Source: Tilletiopsis washingtonensis
Taxonomy: Eukaryota > Basidiomycota > Exobasidiomycetes > Entylomatales
Direction of reading: 5' to 3'
Assembly (NCBI RefSeq): GCF_003144115.1
Contig: NW_020312002.1
Location: forward strand, 124,001 to 188,000
DNA: 64,000 nt
The notes beneath the pieces are model-generated. The model ran no database searches and was not told the origin of the DNA. It saw only the letters and a list, made by a program, of their open reading frames with translations. The translations under genes and the position numbers were made by a program. Positions 49,001 through 58,965 of this stretch are shown piece by piece (position 1 is the stretch's first letter; every line of letters starts with the position of its first letter).

Positions 49001-50189
49001 CGAGGCGACGGCGGCGCTGCCGCTCGAGATAGACGCGTCAGGCGGGCCTGGCTCGCGCTTGACAGCCGTTGCCGCAGGCCGCAGCGCGCGAGCGCATGAC
49101 GGCGGGCCCCATTTGCGCAGCAGCGCCTTGTCGTCCTCGCTCGCAGTGCGCCCAAAGTCGACGAGCAGCTGCAGAAGCGGCGTGCTCGCAAATTCCTCGG
49201 GCACCGGGCGCAGGCGCAGAGCGGAGAGCTGCTCGCGCGCCCAGTCACGGGGAGAGAGCGCCGAGCCAGGCTGCACGGTCTCTGCCTTGCCCGGCAGCAG
49301 CGCAAGCGCCAGCAGGCCGGGCGAGACGTTGCGCAGCAGCGCATGCCGCGTCATCGCAGAGCCGAAGTGCTCGAGGAGCGTGTCCTTCGCTGGCCGTGTC
49401 CCTGGCGCGCCGAGGAGCGAGCCGAGCGCGTGCGTGCAGAAGTAGAGCTCCGCTTGCGGCAGCATGCCGAGGCCGCCGCCTGGCGTGACGTTGCGCCGCA
49501 CGAGCAGCGAGATGCAGACGTCGCTCTCCCACGTCGCCATCGATGCGTCGAACTTGGCGTGTGACGCCGGCGGATATACGTGCAGATAGCTGTGCGGCGG
49601 CGCGGCGCAGGCGAGGATCAGAAGCTGTCGAAGCGAGAGTGCCGCGCAGCGAGCGCGCTCAGCGTGCTCAGAAGAGCAAGCGCGCTGCTGCAAGCCGGCG
49701 AGCGTGCTCAGCGTGCTCAGAAGAGCAAGCGCGCTGCTGACCGGCGAGTGCGCTCCTGCTTCAGACTCACCGGCTGTGGATCTCTCCACGCGCTACCGCG
49801 TATCCATCAGCGCATTCCGTGCAGCCGAGCACCGCGCGCTCAACTCTGCTGAGCCACTCGACGATCTGCTCGATGGGCCGGAAGCTGCGCACGCGCAGCA
49901 TGCACGTCTGCACCTCGCGGTGCAGCTTGCGCGCCTCGTCATTGTCCGCAGAGCGAGCGCAGAGCGGATGCTTGACGTGCGCTGTGTGATCGAGCGCCTC
50001 GAGGATGAGCTCCTCGATGAGATCCGTCGAGCGCGGTTCGACCTTGATCTTCTGCAGAATGTCCTGCAGACGAGCGGAGCGTGCGTGCTCCTCGAGTGCC
50101 GCTGCTGACGTCGACGACGATGACGACGACGAAGCGGCGCCGGGCGCCGGTGTGGAGGACGACGCCGCGCCGGGCTCGGTCTTGATCAT
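43082..50189 (-). CDS. SEN1: Sen1-type RNA/DNA helicase
   Basis: Exons are 50189-49771, 49715-47999, 47918-47095 and 47042-43082; 2306 aa. Sen1 is a superfamily-1B helicase that ends non-coding transcription and removes R-loops. The N-terminal half is a helical Sen1_N domain (EWLSRVERAV early; EELVAWFRDVLLFACDTVEHA just before exon 4). The helicase core in exon 4 has QGPPGTGKT near 1574, CAPSNAAIDE, VVIDEAAQ near 1800, GDPNQLPPTV, SIQYRMHP, TVDGFQGQEKDVII and RRRVNVALTRAK. The C-terminus is Pro/Gln-rich with several polyGln runs and ends in a Lys/Pro tail (FVKKKPPPKRKPG). The first intron's acceptor (exon 2 start at 49715) is the least certain because a tandem duplication offers several AGs. 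Confidence 0.93.
49661..49740. repeat. Tandem duplication spanning the SEN1 intron 1 acceptor
   Basis: A unit of about 30 nt containing TGCTCAGAAGAGCAAGCG occurs twice (starting near 49662 and 49711), with a shorter partial copy between. It covers the end of intron 1 and the start of exon 2 of SEN1 on the minus strand, creating repeated candidate AG acceptors. Confidence 0.8.
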
Positions 50190-50300
50190 TGCTCAGCCGC
50201 GGCCGCGCGCGATGCCTGCGCGACGCGGCGAGCGACGCGGCCGATGCGACGATGCTGATGCACCGCAGCTGGTGATGAGGCGCTCGCGAGAAGACGACGG

Positions 50301-50358
50301 CGATGCGGCGCGGCAGATGCGGCGCGGCAGATGCGGCGCGGCAGATGCGGCGCGGCAG
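50301..50358. repeat. 14-nt tandem repeat, four copies
   Basis: The unit ATGCGGCGCGGCAG is repeated four times without interruption. Confidence 0.9.
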
Positions 50359-50704
50359 ACACGCTCGGCTGGCGATGCGACGCTGCGCCTGGCGATGAGC
50401 CGCTGGCGCTGCGATGCTGGCGAGCGGCGCGGCGAGAGGCGCGGCTGCCTGCGAGAGAGCTGCGTGGCGCGCAATGTCGACGCACGCTGCTGCTCGATCT
50501 CGCTGCGATGTCGAACGGCCCTACGGCGATGAGCGTGCGCGTAAGAGTGAGCCGGATGACGGAGGAAGGGAACACCAAGACCCTACGGCGATGAGCGTGC
50601 CGTACGAGTGAGTCTGGGCGATGTCGTGACTGCGACAGCGAGAGATGCTGGAGTCTGACGAGCGGCGAGAGGTGCTGAAGTCTGACGAGAGGCGTCGGTG
50701 TCGG

Positions 50705-50736
<32 letters not shown>

Positions 50737-50737
50737 A
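50705..50737. repeat. GGTGTC hexamer repeat
   Basis: The hexamer GGTGTC occurs about four times in tandem, flanked by partial copies. Confidence 0.85.
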
Positions 50738-50867
50738 GGGAGGGCGAGACGGGAAGCGGAGCGCGCGGCAGCGAGGTCGCGGCGCTCGTGGCCGAGGCAG
50801 CAAGGTCCACGTCGCGGCGCTCGCAGCGGAGGGGGGCGCGCGGCGGCAAGACGAGGCGCTCGCGGCG

Positions 50868-50985
50868 ATGAGCCGCTGGCGCTGCGATGCTGGCGAGCGG
50901 CGAGTGCGCCGCTGGCTGTGCGATGCTGGCGAGCGGCGAGTGCGCCGCTGGCGCTGCGATGCTGGCAAGCGGCGAGAGACGCGGC
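50868..50985. repeat. About 36-nt tandem repeat, three copies, with a further copy near 50395-50430
   Basis: A unit containing GCGATGCTGGCGAGCGGCG and a CGCCGCTGG core is repeated three times in tandem with few mismatches. The same core also occurs about 470 bp upstream at 50395-50430, so the array is both tandem and dispersed. Confidence 0.85.
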
Positions 50986-51405
50986 TGCCTGCGAGACGCG
51001 GGGGGCTCTTGATGCCTGCAAGCCCGCGAGAGAGCGCGAAAGGGCGCGCTGTCGGAATGTCGGTGTCGGAGGGAGGGAGGGGAGGCCGGAGGGTGTGGTG
51101 GTGAGGAGCGAGGCGCGAGGCGCGCGCCGCGTGGTGTGCCCTGAGCGGCTGCCTGTGCTGGCCGTGCCGCCGGGCGGCCGCCGCCGCGCGCCGCCGCGCC
51201 GCGCGATGAGAAATAAGAATAAGAATCGTGCGCCGCCGGCGAAGGGAAGGCGCGCGGCGCGCGCGCGCAGCCGCGCTGTTCCCACGGTGCTCGCTTGGAA
51301 GCCGGCACCGGCTCTCGGGTCGAGGACGTACGAGACGGGCCCTCCACATCGCTCCCCTCTTCCTTCACACCAACACCACCCCCTAGTCTCCCTCACGCAC
51401 ACATC

Positions 51406-52300
51406 ATGCCGTGGCAGAAGACCTTCACCCTCTCGTCGCGCTCCAAGGGCGTGCACCTCGTGACCGACGAGGTCATGCAGCACATCGGCGCCGGCGTCAA
51501 GGAGTGCAAGGTCGGCCTGCTGCAGCTCTTGTGCGTGCGCGCTGCGCCGCGAGCGAGCAAGTGTGCGAGGCAGAGACTGATAGGCAGACCGACGCAGCAT
51601 CCAACACACGTCCGCCGGACTGTCGCTGAATGAGAACTACGACAGGTGCGCCTGCTAGAAGCGCTCCCTGCTCGCAGCTGCTGATGTCGTCGCCCGAACC
51701 GCACAGCGACGTCCGCAAGGGTGCGTCGCGATCTCTGCGAGCTTGTCGCACGCCAGGCTGATGCAGCAGCCGCAGACATGGACATGGTCTTCGATAAGAT
51801 CGTGCCCGAGAGCCTGCCGTACCGCCACAGTGAGTTCTCTGTCTCGGCGTGCTCGGATGCGTCGGCAGTGCTGTTCGCCTGCTCGGCTCGCAATGCCGCT
51901 GCTGCTAGCGAGAGCCCTGCTCGAGCGCCTGTCACGCTCGTCGTGCTCTCTCTCTACGGAGCATGCATGTCGTCGTCGCTTCGCTCTGCACATCGTCAGT
52001 CCTTTCGCTCATGCCTCCCCCCTCCTCCAGCCGACGAAGGACCCGACGATTCGGCCTCGCACTCGAAGGCCACGCTCTCAGGCTCGAGCATCACCGTGCC
52101 GATCTCCAACGGCAAGCTGGCGCTCGGCACCTGGCAGGTGAGTCTTCCGCCGCGGCCTTTCTTGCTGCTGCAGCTCGGAGAGGGAAGGACACGCCAGCTG
52201 ACCGCGGTGCGATGCGATGCGCTCGTCGTAGGGCATCTACCTCATGGAGTTCCGCCACATGAGCCACAGCCGGCGTATCTGCGCCACTATCATTCCGTGA
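51406..52300 (+). CDS. YjbQ/UPF0047 family protein
   Basis: Exons are 51406-51530, 51598-51645, 51707-51719 (13 nt), 51757-51829, 52031-52137 and 52232-52300; 144 aa, the usual length. Six exons in under 900 bp, one of only 13 nt, all close in frame. It starts MPWQKTFTLSSRSKGVHLVTDEV and carries IQHTSAGLSLNENYDSDVR, YRHTDEGPDDSASHSKA, ITVPISNGKLALGTWQGIYL and EFRHMSHSRRI, all family landmarks with the conserved His residues. Bacterial YjbQ has weak thiamine-phosphate-synthase activity; the eukaryotic role is unclear. There is no targeting signal, so it is probably cytosolic. The acceptor of exon 4 could be one of a few nearby AGs. Confidence 0.9.
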
Positions 52301-52539
52301 AGGGCATCTGCTCGCTCGACACAAGAGAGAAGACTCGGACGAGAGGAAGACGGGCACGAATGCATCGTATTCCAGCGCTCCACGATGGAAGGAGGGTGGG
52401 GCACTCGCGGCAGCCAGGTCAGCCCCGAGTCAGACGTGAGATGGAGGCAGCACGGTGCGTGTGATCTTGAGCCGATCTGGTAGAAGGAGGAGGCGATCTC
52501 GCATGCCTCGCCACCCGCAGCCTCTCGCCTCTTGCGCCT

Positions 52540-53030
52540 CAACGTTTGCGCCTCGACATGAGCGTCCTGAGCCTTGCGTCTTGAGCCGAACCGCCCTCCT
52601 GCGTTGAGCTGCGAGTCGTTTCGTCTTGCGTCTTGCGTCCTGATCGTGGGCCGTTGTCTCGAGAACTTGACGCCTACGCGATCGCTCTTTCGCCTTCGAT
52701 CGCGCGCCTGTCGTCTTGCAGCCTCGAATCCTGCCGCCGTCATCTTGCGCCTGGCCGTCATACGTCGCCGATCTTGCCCCTTTCTCCCCTCTTGCGTCTT
52801 GATCGCGCGCCGTGTCGAGGCCGTCTCCATGCTCGCATCTTCGGTCTTGAATCTTGCTCTGCGTCTCGAGCCTTGCGTCTTGAGGCGCACGTCCACTTCG
52901 CGTCTCGAGTCGTTCTGGTCTTGAGCCTTGAGTCTTGAGCCTTGAGCCTTGAGTCTTGAGCCGTGCTTTGCGCCTTGCGCCCCGGACGGCACTTCTCGTC
53001 GTATACTTTGAGTCTTGCGTCTTGATCCTT
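52540..53030. repeat. Degenerate minisatellite of CTTGAGYCTTG-like units
   Basis: Variants of CTTGAGCCTTGAGTCTTG and CTTGCGTCTTG recur many times, densest at 52840-52980 and more diverged on both sides. Between them lie blocks that still show CTTG and CGTCTT words. The base composition is visibly more T-rich than the surroundings. Confidence 0.75.
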
Positions 53031-53471
53031 GCCCCCTTGCGGCTCGGAATGCCTCGTTCTACGTCTCGTCGAGTCGATCGTCCTAACCGTCGAGCCGAGC
53101 TGCAACCTACCTCACGAGGACGGAACGAAGACGGACCAGCGATGGCTCAGAAGCGAAGATGAGCGGCACAGCGTCGCGAGAGTATGCCGTCGATGAGACA
53201 GCCAGGGATGCTCCAAAGCACCGCTCCTGGCGCTCTTGATGTCGTAGCGCCAATCTCGCACGTCGCTCTGCATGGCTCTTGGCTCTTCGCCAGGGTCTCC
53301 AGGTCTCTCATCTTCGTCCCGCTTCCGACCCATCCCCGAGATCTCACGACCCACATCAGCGGTGCACTGATTGCCGACGCAACTGATGCGGTGTCTGTCG
53401 TGAGTGAAGGCGGAGAGTAGTGAAGGAGAAGGAAGAAGAATGAGAGGCTGAAAGGTTCGTCATTGATCGTC

Positions 53472-53491
53472 GTCGCTCGCTCGCTCGCTCG
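53472..53491. repeat. GCTC tetranucleotide microsatellite
   Basis: About five GCTC units in tandem lie beyond the 3' end of the His-rich gene. Confidence 0.85.
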
Positions 53492-53627
53492 CTCGTGGCT
53501 ATGGTACAGTTCTCCGGTGTCGTGCCTCGTGCTCTCCTCTCTTGCTGTTGTACAAAGCGACTCGTCAGCGCGTATCGCTTCTTCTCATTGCTTGTTCGTC
53601 GTGTTCTTAAGGTCGAATCGAGAAAAG

Positions 53628-54473
53628 TCACATGCACGCAGCAAGATGGCGATGCGCATGGCCTCGGTGGCCGTGAGGACTGTCCTGTCCGTGATAGCCA
53701 CGCTGCGCGAAGTGAGGTCCGCCATGACCACGGCTCGGGCGTCGACATCCTTCCTCGCCATGAGGAGCGCAAGGATGGTGCGGCGCGAGATGCACTGGAC
53801 CGTGCCATCCTTCACCGAAGAAGAGATGCGGTGGGAAAGGAGGAGGCGATGGACGATGCAGGTGGGCACCGTGATGCGGTCCATGCGATGCTGGAGCATG
53901 ATGCGCGTGTCGATGGAAAGGACCGTGTGCGTGCAGTGCGGCGAAGAGGTGCCGCATGTCGTGCGTCGGCCAGTGAGCGGCCGTGTCGTGTGGACTGAAG
54001 GGAGGACCACGCTGGTGGTGATGAGGATGAGCGCTCATCCGTCCATGTCCTCGTCCTCGGCCGTGCGGATGACCGCAGCCTCGCGCTCCGTGGTCAGGTC
54101 CGCCTTGGGAGCGGGCGCACGGCTCGTCCGCACGAGGCTCGTGCCTGTGCTCGTGTCTGCCGCGTGCTCCATGGTGATGAAGATGCGATGACCGATGGGC
54201 GTGAGGCGGAGGCGGAAGCCCGTGTCCATGAGGTGCCCGAGGAGCCGGTGGCGAAGGCGGTGCTGCATGATGCATCGGCTGTGGCGACGGTCGCTGCATG
54301 CCCTGTGCTGCGTTGCGCGAGGCGCCGCAGTGAGGGCATCGGTGGCCCGCCTGTCTCACATCTTCGCGTGGCGCCGGAGCATCGCACTCGATGATGGAGA
54401 GCGACGAGTCCGAGTTCGTCGATACCCCGGAGAGTGTGGGGCTTGAGACGCGGGCAGGAGCGGGCGTGGTCAT
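53628..54473 (-). CDS. Histidine-rich hypothetical protein
   Basis: A single 281-aa open frame. About 52 residues are His (near 18 percent), concentrated after residue 40 in clusters such as SSHLHHHGARGRHEHRHE, SAHPHHHQRG, HRHAHHAPASHGPHHGAH and HGHRGHAHRHLAACM. Pro, Gly and Ala fill most of the rest. The first 45 residues are different (Ser/Thr-rich, then GHRCPHCG with a CxxC pair). There is no signal peptide or membrane segment. A TATAAG box sits 44 nt upstream of the start, and a sensible leader follows. His-rich proteins often bind Zn, Ni or Cu, but no family is recognised. The antisense frame of 242 aa is probably its shadow. Reality as a gene is likely but not certain. Confidence 0.6.
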   Translation of the reverse strand: MTTPAPARVSSPTLSGVSTNSDSSLSIIECDAPAPREDVRQAGHRCPHCGASRNAAQGMQRPSPQPMHHAAPPSPPAPRAPHGHGLPPPPHAHRSSHLHHHGARGRHEHRHEPRADEPCARSQGGPDHGARGCGHPHGRGRGHGRMSAHPHHHQRGPPFSPHDTAAHWPTHDMRHLFAALHAHGPFHRHAHHAPASHGPHHGAHLHRPSPPPFPPHLFFGEGWHGPVHLAPHHPCAPHGEEGCRRPSRGHGGPHFAQRGYHGQDSPHGHRGHAHRHLAACM

Positions 54474-54516
54474 GGTGTCGTGAAGAGCGCGGCTGGGGAG
54501 GCGAGGAGGGGCGCTT

Positions 54517-54522
54517 CTTATA
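54517..54522 (-). promoter_or_regulatory. TATA box of the His-rich gene
   Basis: TATAAG on the minus strand, 44-49 nt upstream of the start at 54473, is placed for a short leader. Such clear TATA boxes are rare in this window. Confidence 0.5.
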
Positions 54523-55144
54523 GACGTGAGGGGGGAGAAGTGCGCAGCGGGAGAGCTGCGACTGTGCGCAGCAGACTTCGTTCGAGAGCCGTCGAGATGA
54601 GGGCCTTGCGCAGCTGCTCAGCTGGCCGGAGGCGCAGCATGGCCAGGCCGGAGGCGGTGCGCAGCGCGGCGCGGCGGCGCAAGCGTGGGAAGCGGCCCAG
54701 ATGTGGCTGAGCACGGCCGGCACCTCAGCGCCACACCGCCATCCCGACCCCGCTGCGCAGCATCTGATGAGACTGCGCACGAGTCATGATGAGCCAGTAG
54801 CGTGTGTGATGAGCAGGCTTGCATCCGCCAGATGATGCTCGAACATCGGCCGTGCGAGCGGCTCGGGCGAGACAAGCTGGTCTGGTGCACACGTGCTGCG
54901 CGCACCTTTCGCCATGCGTGATGCGCAGCCCTGGCCGAGACGGCAGCGGCACTCTTGCTGCGCGCTTGCCACTGCACGTCGCTGAGCCTCAGCAGAGTAG
55001 CAGGAGGGAGATTGATGCGGTGAAAGCTGCCTCGGAGGTTGCGTCGACGCTTTATAGCCGACGAAGAAGGCCGGCGCGAGAAGTCGAGGTGCGGCACGGA
55101 AATCGGGAATTCGCGTAAGCGCGCGCCGAGGTGGAGCCGGCCGC

Positions 55145-55152
55145 GAAGCTTC
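55145..55152 (+). promoter_or_regulatory. Candidate heat-shock element upstream of HSP78
   Basis: GAAGCTTC is two perfect inverted nGAAn units, about 160 nt before the HSP78 start. A third unit is imperfect. The gene context makes it plausible, but the site is short. Confidence 0.3.
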
Positions 55153-55313
55153 TCGCACCTGCCAGCACCCTGACGCTAGAGGTGCGCAAGGCCACCTTCC
55201 ACTCCTCATCACTTCCCACATCTCCCGGGCCCGCTCACGACGTCTCGCTCTTCCCAACCACTTCCTGCGCTACCCACAGCTCCACCACACCGCATATACG
55301 CCCTTTGTCGCGC

Positions 55314-58033
55314 ATGCCGCCGCCCGCGCTCCTCGCCACCGGACGCGCCGCGGCGTCCAGCTCGCTGCGCCGTCGTCTCGCCGCCAGCGCTCCACGACTG
55401 GCGCTCTCGCTGCCTCGCGTCTCGCATGCCTCAGCGCCCTCTCTCAGCCGCTCGCTCCATGCCAGCAGCGCACGCCTGGCGCAGCAGCCGCCTGGTGGTG
55501 CCGGCGGCGGAGGCGGCGGATTCAATGGCTTCCGCATGGGCGGACAGCAGGCGCCCAAGCCGGGCGAGACGCTCGCAAAGTACTCGAGCGACCTGACGGC
55601 TTTGGCGCGGGAGGGGAAGCTCGATCCGGTCATCGGCAGGTGAGTGCTGTCTCAGGCAAGTGTGCCAGCATGGGTCATGCGCTCATGCTCCCGGACAGAG
55701 ACGCGGAGATTCGCCGCACGATCCAGATTCTGAGCCGCAGAACGAAGGTGAGCAGACCCGCTGCGGCAGCCGTCAAACCTTTTGCTGACTCTGCGCCCAG
55801 TCCAATCCAGTGCTGCTTGGCGAAGCAGGCGTAGGCAAGACGGCCGTGGCCGAGGGGCTGGCACAGCGCATCATCAACCGCGAAGTGCCCGAGTCGCTGC
55901 AGGACAAGCGCGTCCTCTCCCTCGACCTTGCGGCGCTGCTCGCGGGCGCCAGCTTCCGCGGCGCCTTCGAGGAGCGCCTCAAGGAGCTGCTGGCCGACGT
56001 CGAGCACGAGCAGGGCAAAGTCGTGCTGTTTGTCGATGAGCTGCACATGCTGCTCGGCCTGGGTAAGGCAGAGGGCGCCATGGACGCTGGCAATACGTGA
56101 GTGTCCGTGGGGAGGATGTGCGAGCGTTGCTTGCTGACGATGCCCACAGGCTCAAGCCAGCACTGGCACGCGGCACGCTGCAGCTGATGGGCGCCACGAC
56201 GTTCAACGAGTACCGCACGACAATAGAAAAGGACGCCGCGCTGGCGCGCCGCTTCCAGCCCGTGCAGATCTCCGAGCCGTCGGTAGAGGAGACGGTATCC
56301 ATCCTGCGTGGCCTGCGCTCGCGCTACGAGGCGCATCACGGTGTCTCTGTGGCGGACTCGGCGCTCGTGTCGGCCGCGACGCTGGCGCATCGCTATCTGA
56401 GCGATCGCCGGCTGCCAGACGGCGCCATCGACCTCGTAGACGAGGCCTCGAGCGCCTTGCGTCTGCAGCAAGAGTCGAAGCCTGAGGCCGTCGAGTCGCT
56501 GGATCGTCGCATCCAGTCCATCGAGATCGAGCTCGAGTCCCTGCGGCGCGAGACGGACAGCATCTCGCGCGAGCGGCACGAGACGCTGACGCAGGAGCTG
56601 GAGAAGCTGCGCAGCCAGTCTGAGGGTCTGCTGTCGAAGTGGAACGACATTCGCGGACGACTGGAGAACATCAAGAACATCAAGCATGAGATCGAGATGG
56701 CGCGCATTCAGCTCGAGCAGGCGCAGCGGACGGGCGACTTCCAGCGGGCTGCAGAGTGAGTCACACAGCGGCTCGGCGTCGGAGGACCATGCTGACGCTC
56801 CTCTCGCAGACTGCAGTACGGCAAGATTCCCAGCCTGCAGAGCCAGCTGCCGACCGAGGAGGAGGCAGCTGCCGCCAACGCCAAGGCCGAGGAGGAGGAG
56901 GGCCTGCTGGTGCCCGAGCGCGTCACGCAAGACGCCGTCGCGTCGGTGGTGGCACGCATGACGGGCGTGCCTCTGCGCTCTCTGCTGCGCAGCGAGCGCG
57001 AGCGGCTGCTGCACGTCGAGGATGTGCTGCGCAAGCGCATCATCGGGCAGGATGAGGCGCTCAACGCCATTGGAGACGCTGTGCGTCTCAGTCGCGCGGG
57101 CCTCTCCAATGAGCGGCGACCATTGGCCTCGTTCATCTTCGCCGGCGCCACTGGCTGCGGCAAGTCGGAGACGTGCAAGGCGCTGGCCGAGTACCTCTTC
57201 GACGATGCAAGTGTCGTGCAGATCAACTGCTCCGAGCTTGGCGAGTCGCACTCGGCCAGCCGCCTCATCGGCGCGCCGCCTGGTTACGTAGGCCACGAGG
57301 ACGCCGGACAGCTGACGGAGGCGGTGCGCCGCCGGCCGTACTCCATCGTGCTGTTCGACGAGATCGAAAAGGCGTCGCGTCCGGTGCAGATGCTGCTGCT
57401 GCAGATCCTCGAGGAGGGTGCGCTGACCGACTCTCAAGGCCGCCGCGTCGACTTCCGCAACACCATCGTCGTGCTGACCAGCAACCTCGGCGCCGGCGGT
57501 CTGTACGAGCCCGGCGCCGTCGACGAGTCCGGCAAAGTGACGGGCGCAGGTCGAGCGGGCGTCATGTCGGCGATCCAGGACGCCATGCCGCCCGAGCTGC
57601 TCAATCGCCTCGACGACATTCTCATCTTCAACCGCCTGCAGCGCGACTCGATTCGCGGCATCGTCGACATCCGCCTGCGCGAGCTGGGCCAGCGCCTGGC
57701 GCCGCGCCGCATCGTGCTGGATGTGGACCAGAAGGCCAAGGACTGGCTCGCTGAGGCGGGCTTTGATCCGGCATACGGCGCTCGTCCACTTGCTCGCGCC
57801 ATCCAGCGCAATCTCCTGAATCGTGAGTCCAGCGGAGCATCTCGAGCTGCCCTCGCTTACCTGGCTCGTTCTTCTCTCCAGCTCTCTCGCGCGCACTCAT
57901 CAAGGGCACTGTGCGCGACGGCGACAAGGTGCTCGTCACTGTGAAGGACGACCAGCTGCACATCCCAGAGCTGCACGAGCCGCAGAGCAACGGCTCGCCT
58001 CCGGGCGTGGCGTCCGAGTCGAATGTCGAGTGA
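55314..58033 (+). CDS. HSP78: Mitochondrial ClpB-type disaggregase Hsp78
   Basis: Exons are 55314-55639, 55699-55747, 55801-56096, 56150-56755, 56810-57822 and 57882-58033; 813 aa. The protein works with mitochondrial Hsp70 to rescue aggregated matrix proteins. Arg/Ser-rich residues 1-60 form a presequence; as in yeast Hsp78, there is no ClpB N-domain. NBD1 has GEAGVGKT at 132-139 and [11 protein letters not shown]. The coiled-coil M-domain lies about 330-440 ([21 protein letters not shown]). NBD2 has GATGCGKSE near 539, [35 protein letters not shown] and [12 protein letters not shown]. The second Walker A differs slightly from the usual GPTGVGKT. The C-terminus is short and acidic. A candidate heat-shock element lies upstream. 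Confidence 0.96.
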
Positions 58034-58965
58034 TGCTCGCCTCTTCTCCACCTGCACCCGCTCTCTGGCGCCTTGACGTCTCGCATCTATACTCCCTCGC
58101 TTTCCCACCCTGCTTACTGCCTCGCTTCTGCCTCAACGTCACATGTTAATTCTCATCATATCCCACCACTCATCCAGCATGCAATCCAGCCGTGCACATG
58201 TCGTGTCGAGACCGAGACGGGAGCAGCGTGACCAGCCGGAAGCCGTGAGCTCGCAGCCCGAACGGGCTGTGCGAGATATTGACGCGGCGCTCGCGCTCAG
58301 GGGCGCCGGCGAGAGCACGAGCCCGGCGCTGACGTCAAAGTGCCACTAAGACTTTGACTGAGCTCGATGGCCGAGCGCGGGCGCCGGACCGCCGCCAGCC
58401 GCAGGCTGCGCGCGGCAGGAGGACGAGAGCGGCGGCCGCCCCTGTACGCGTGCGAGGGAGCTCGCCGTCTCAAGTCGTGCAGCATGAGCGCTGCACACGC
58501 TCCTCACGCCTCTTGCGCTGGCGCAACTCGCAAGCCAGCGCTTGTCCATCGTGGTCCTTTGCGCTGCGGGGATGGTATGGCGTGGGCGAATGGCTGCTCG
58601 GCGCAGTCGAGTGCGGCCGCTGCGGCTGGGCGCAGCTGCAAGGCGCAGCGGCCGTCTTCGCGCGTCGGGCTTGCTCCGCCGCTCGCGCGCCTCTCGCGCG
58701 CGACCCCTGAAGGGGGAGAAGCGCACACTGCCGAGGTGCCTGAAACGCGAGGCGTGGCTCGGCGCGGCTGAGGCTCCGTGCGCGCCCTGGGAGGGGCGGG
58801 CACGGGAGCAGTGTCACCTGGGCCGTCCTGTCGTGAGCGGTGCCGAGCCGTCCGCTCGCCTCGCCTTCGCCTTGTCCGAGCGCACCGACTCCTTCTCTCC
58901 TCCGCTCCCCTCACACGCTCACAGCCGCCCCCGCTGCGCTCCTCGCTCAGCCGTCACCTGCGTCC
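58034..58965. other. Intergenic region between HSP78 and VNX1-like gene
   Basis: This 930-bp gap contains the HSP78 3' flank and the antiporter promoter. A CT-rich leader (about 58880-58945) precedes the antiporter start. No gene is supported. Confidence 0.5.

Larger units (their letters stand above)
50190..51405. promoter_or_regulatory. Repeat-rich divergent promoter region (SEN1 / YjbQ-like gene)
   Basis: No gene is supported in this 1.2 kb. It is a mosaic of short tandem and dispersed repeats (listed separately). A CT/CA-rich plus-strand leader (about 51345-51400) precedes the YjbQ-like start. Confidence 0.6.
52301..53627. other. Intergenic region containing a degenerate minisatellite
   Basis: This 1.3-kb convergent gap lies between the YjbQ-like and His-rich genes. 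About 500 bp of it is the TTGAG/CTTGCG repeat listed separately. The (GCTC)n run at 53472-53491 is also here. No gene is supported. Confidence 0.5.
54474..55313. other. Divergent intergenic region (His-rich gene / HSP78)
   Basis: This 840-bp head-to-head gap contains the TATA box of the His-rich gene, a TTTATAG element near 55049, a candidate heat-shock element near 55145 and a CT/CACC-rich leader before HSP78. No gene is seen. Confidence 0.5.

Noticed and set aside
50301-50358. Possible CRISPR-like array
   Set aside because: The 14-nt units are directly abutting with no spacers. This is a plain tandem repeat.
53463-54191. 242-aa plus-strand frame opposite the His-rich gene
   Set aside because: It is Met/Arg/Val-rich, as expected from the complement of CAT/CAC-rich DNA. 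It has no promoter signal, whereas the minus strand has a TATA box.
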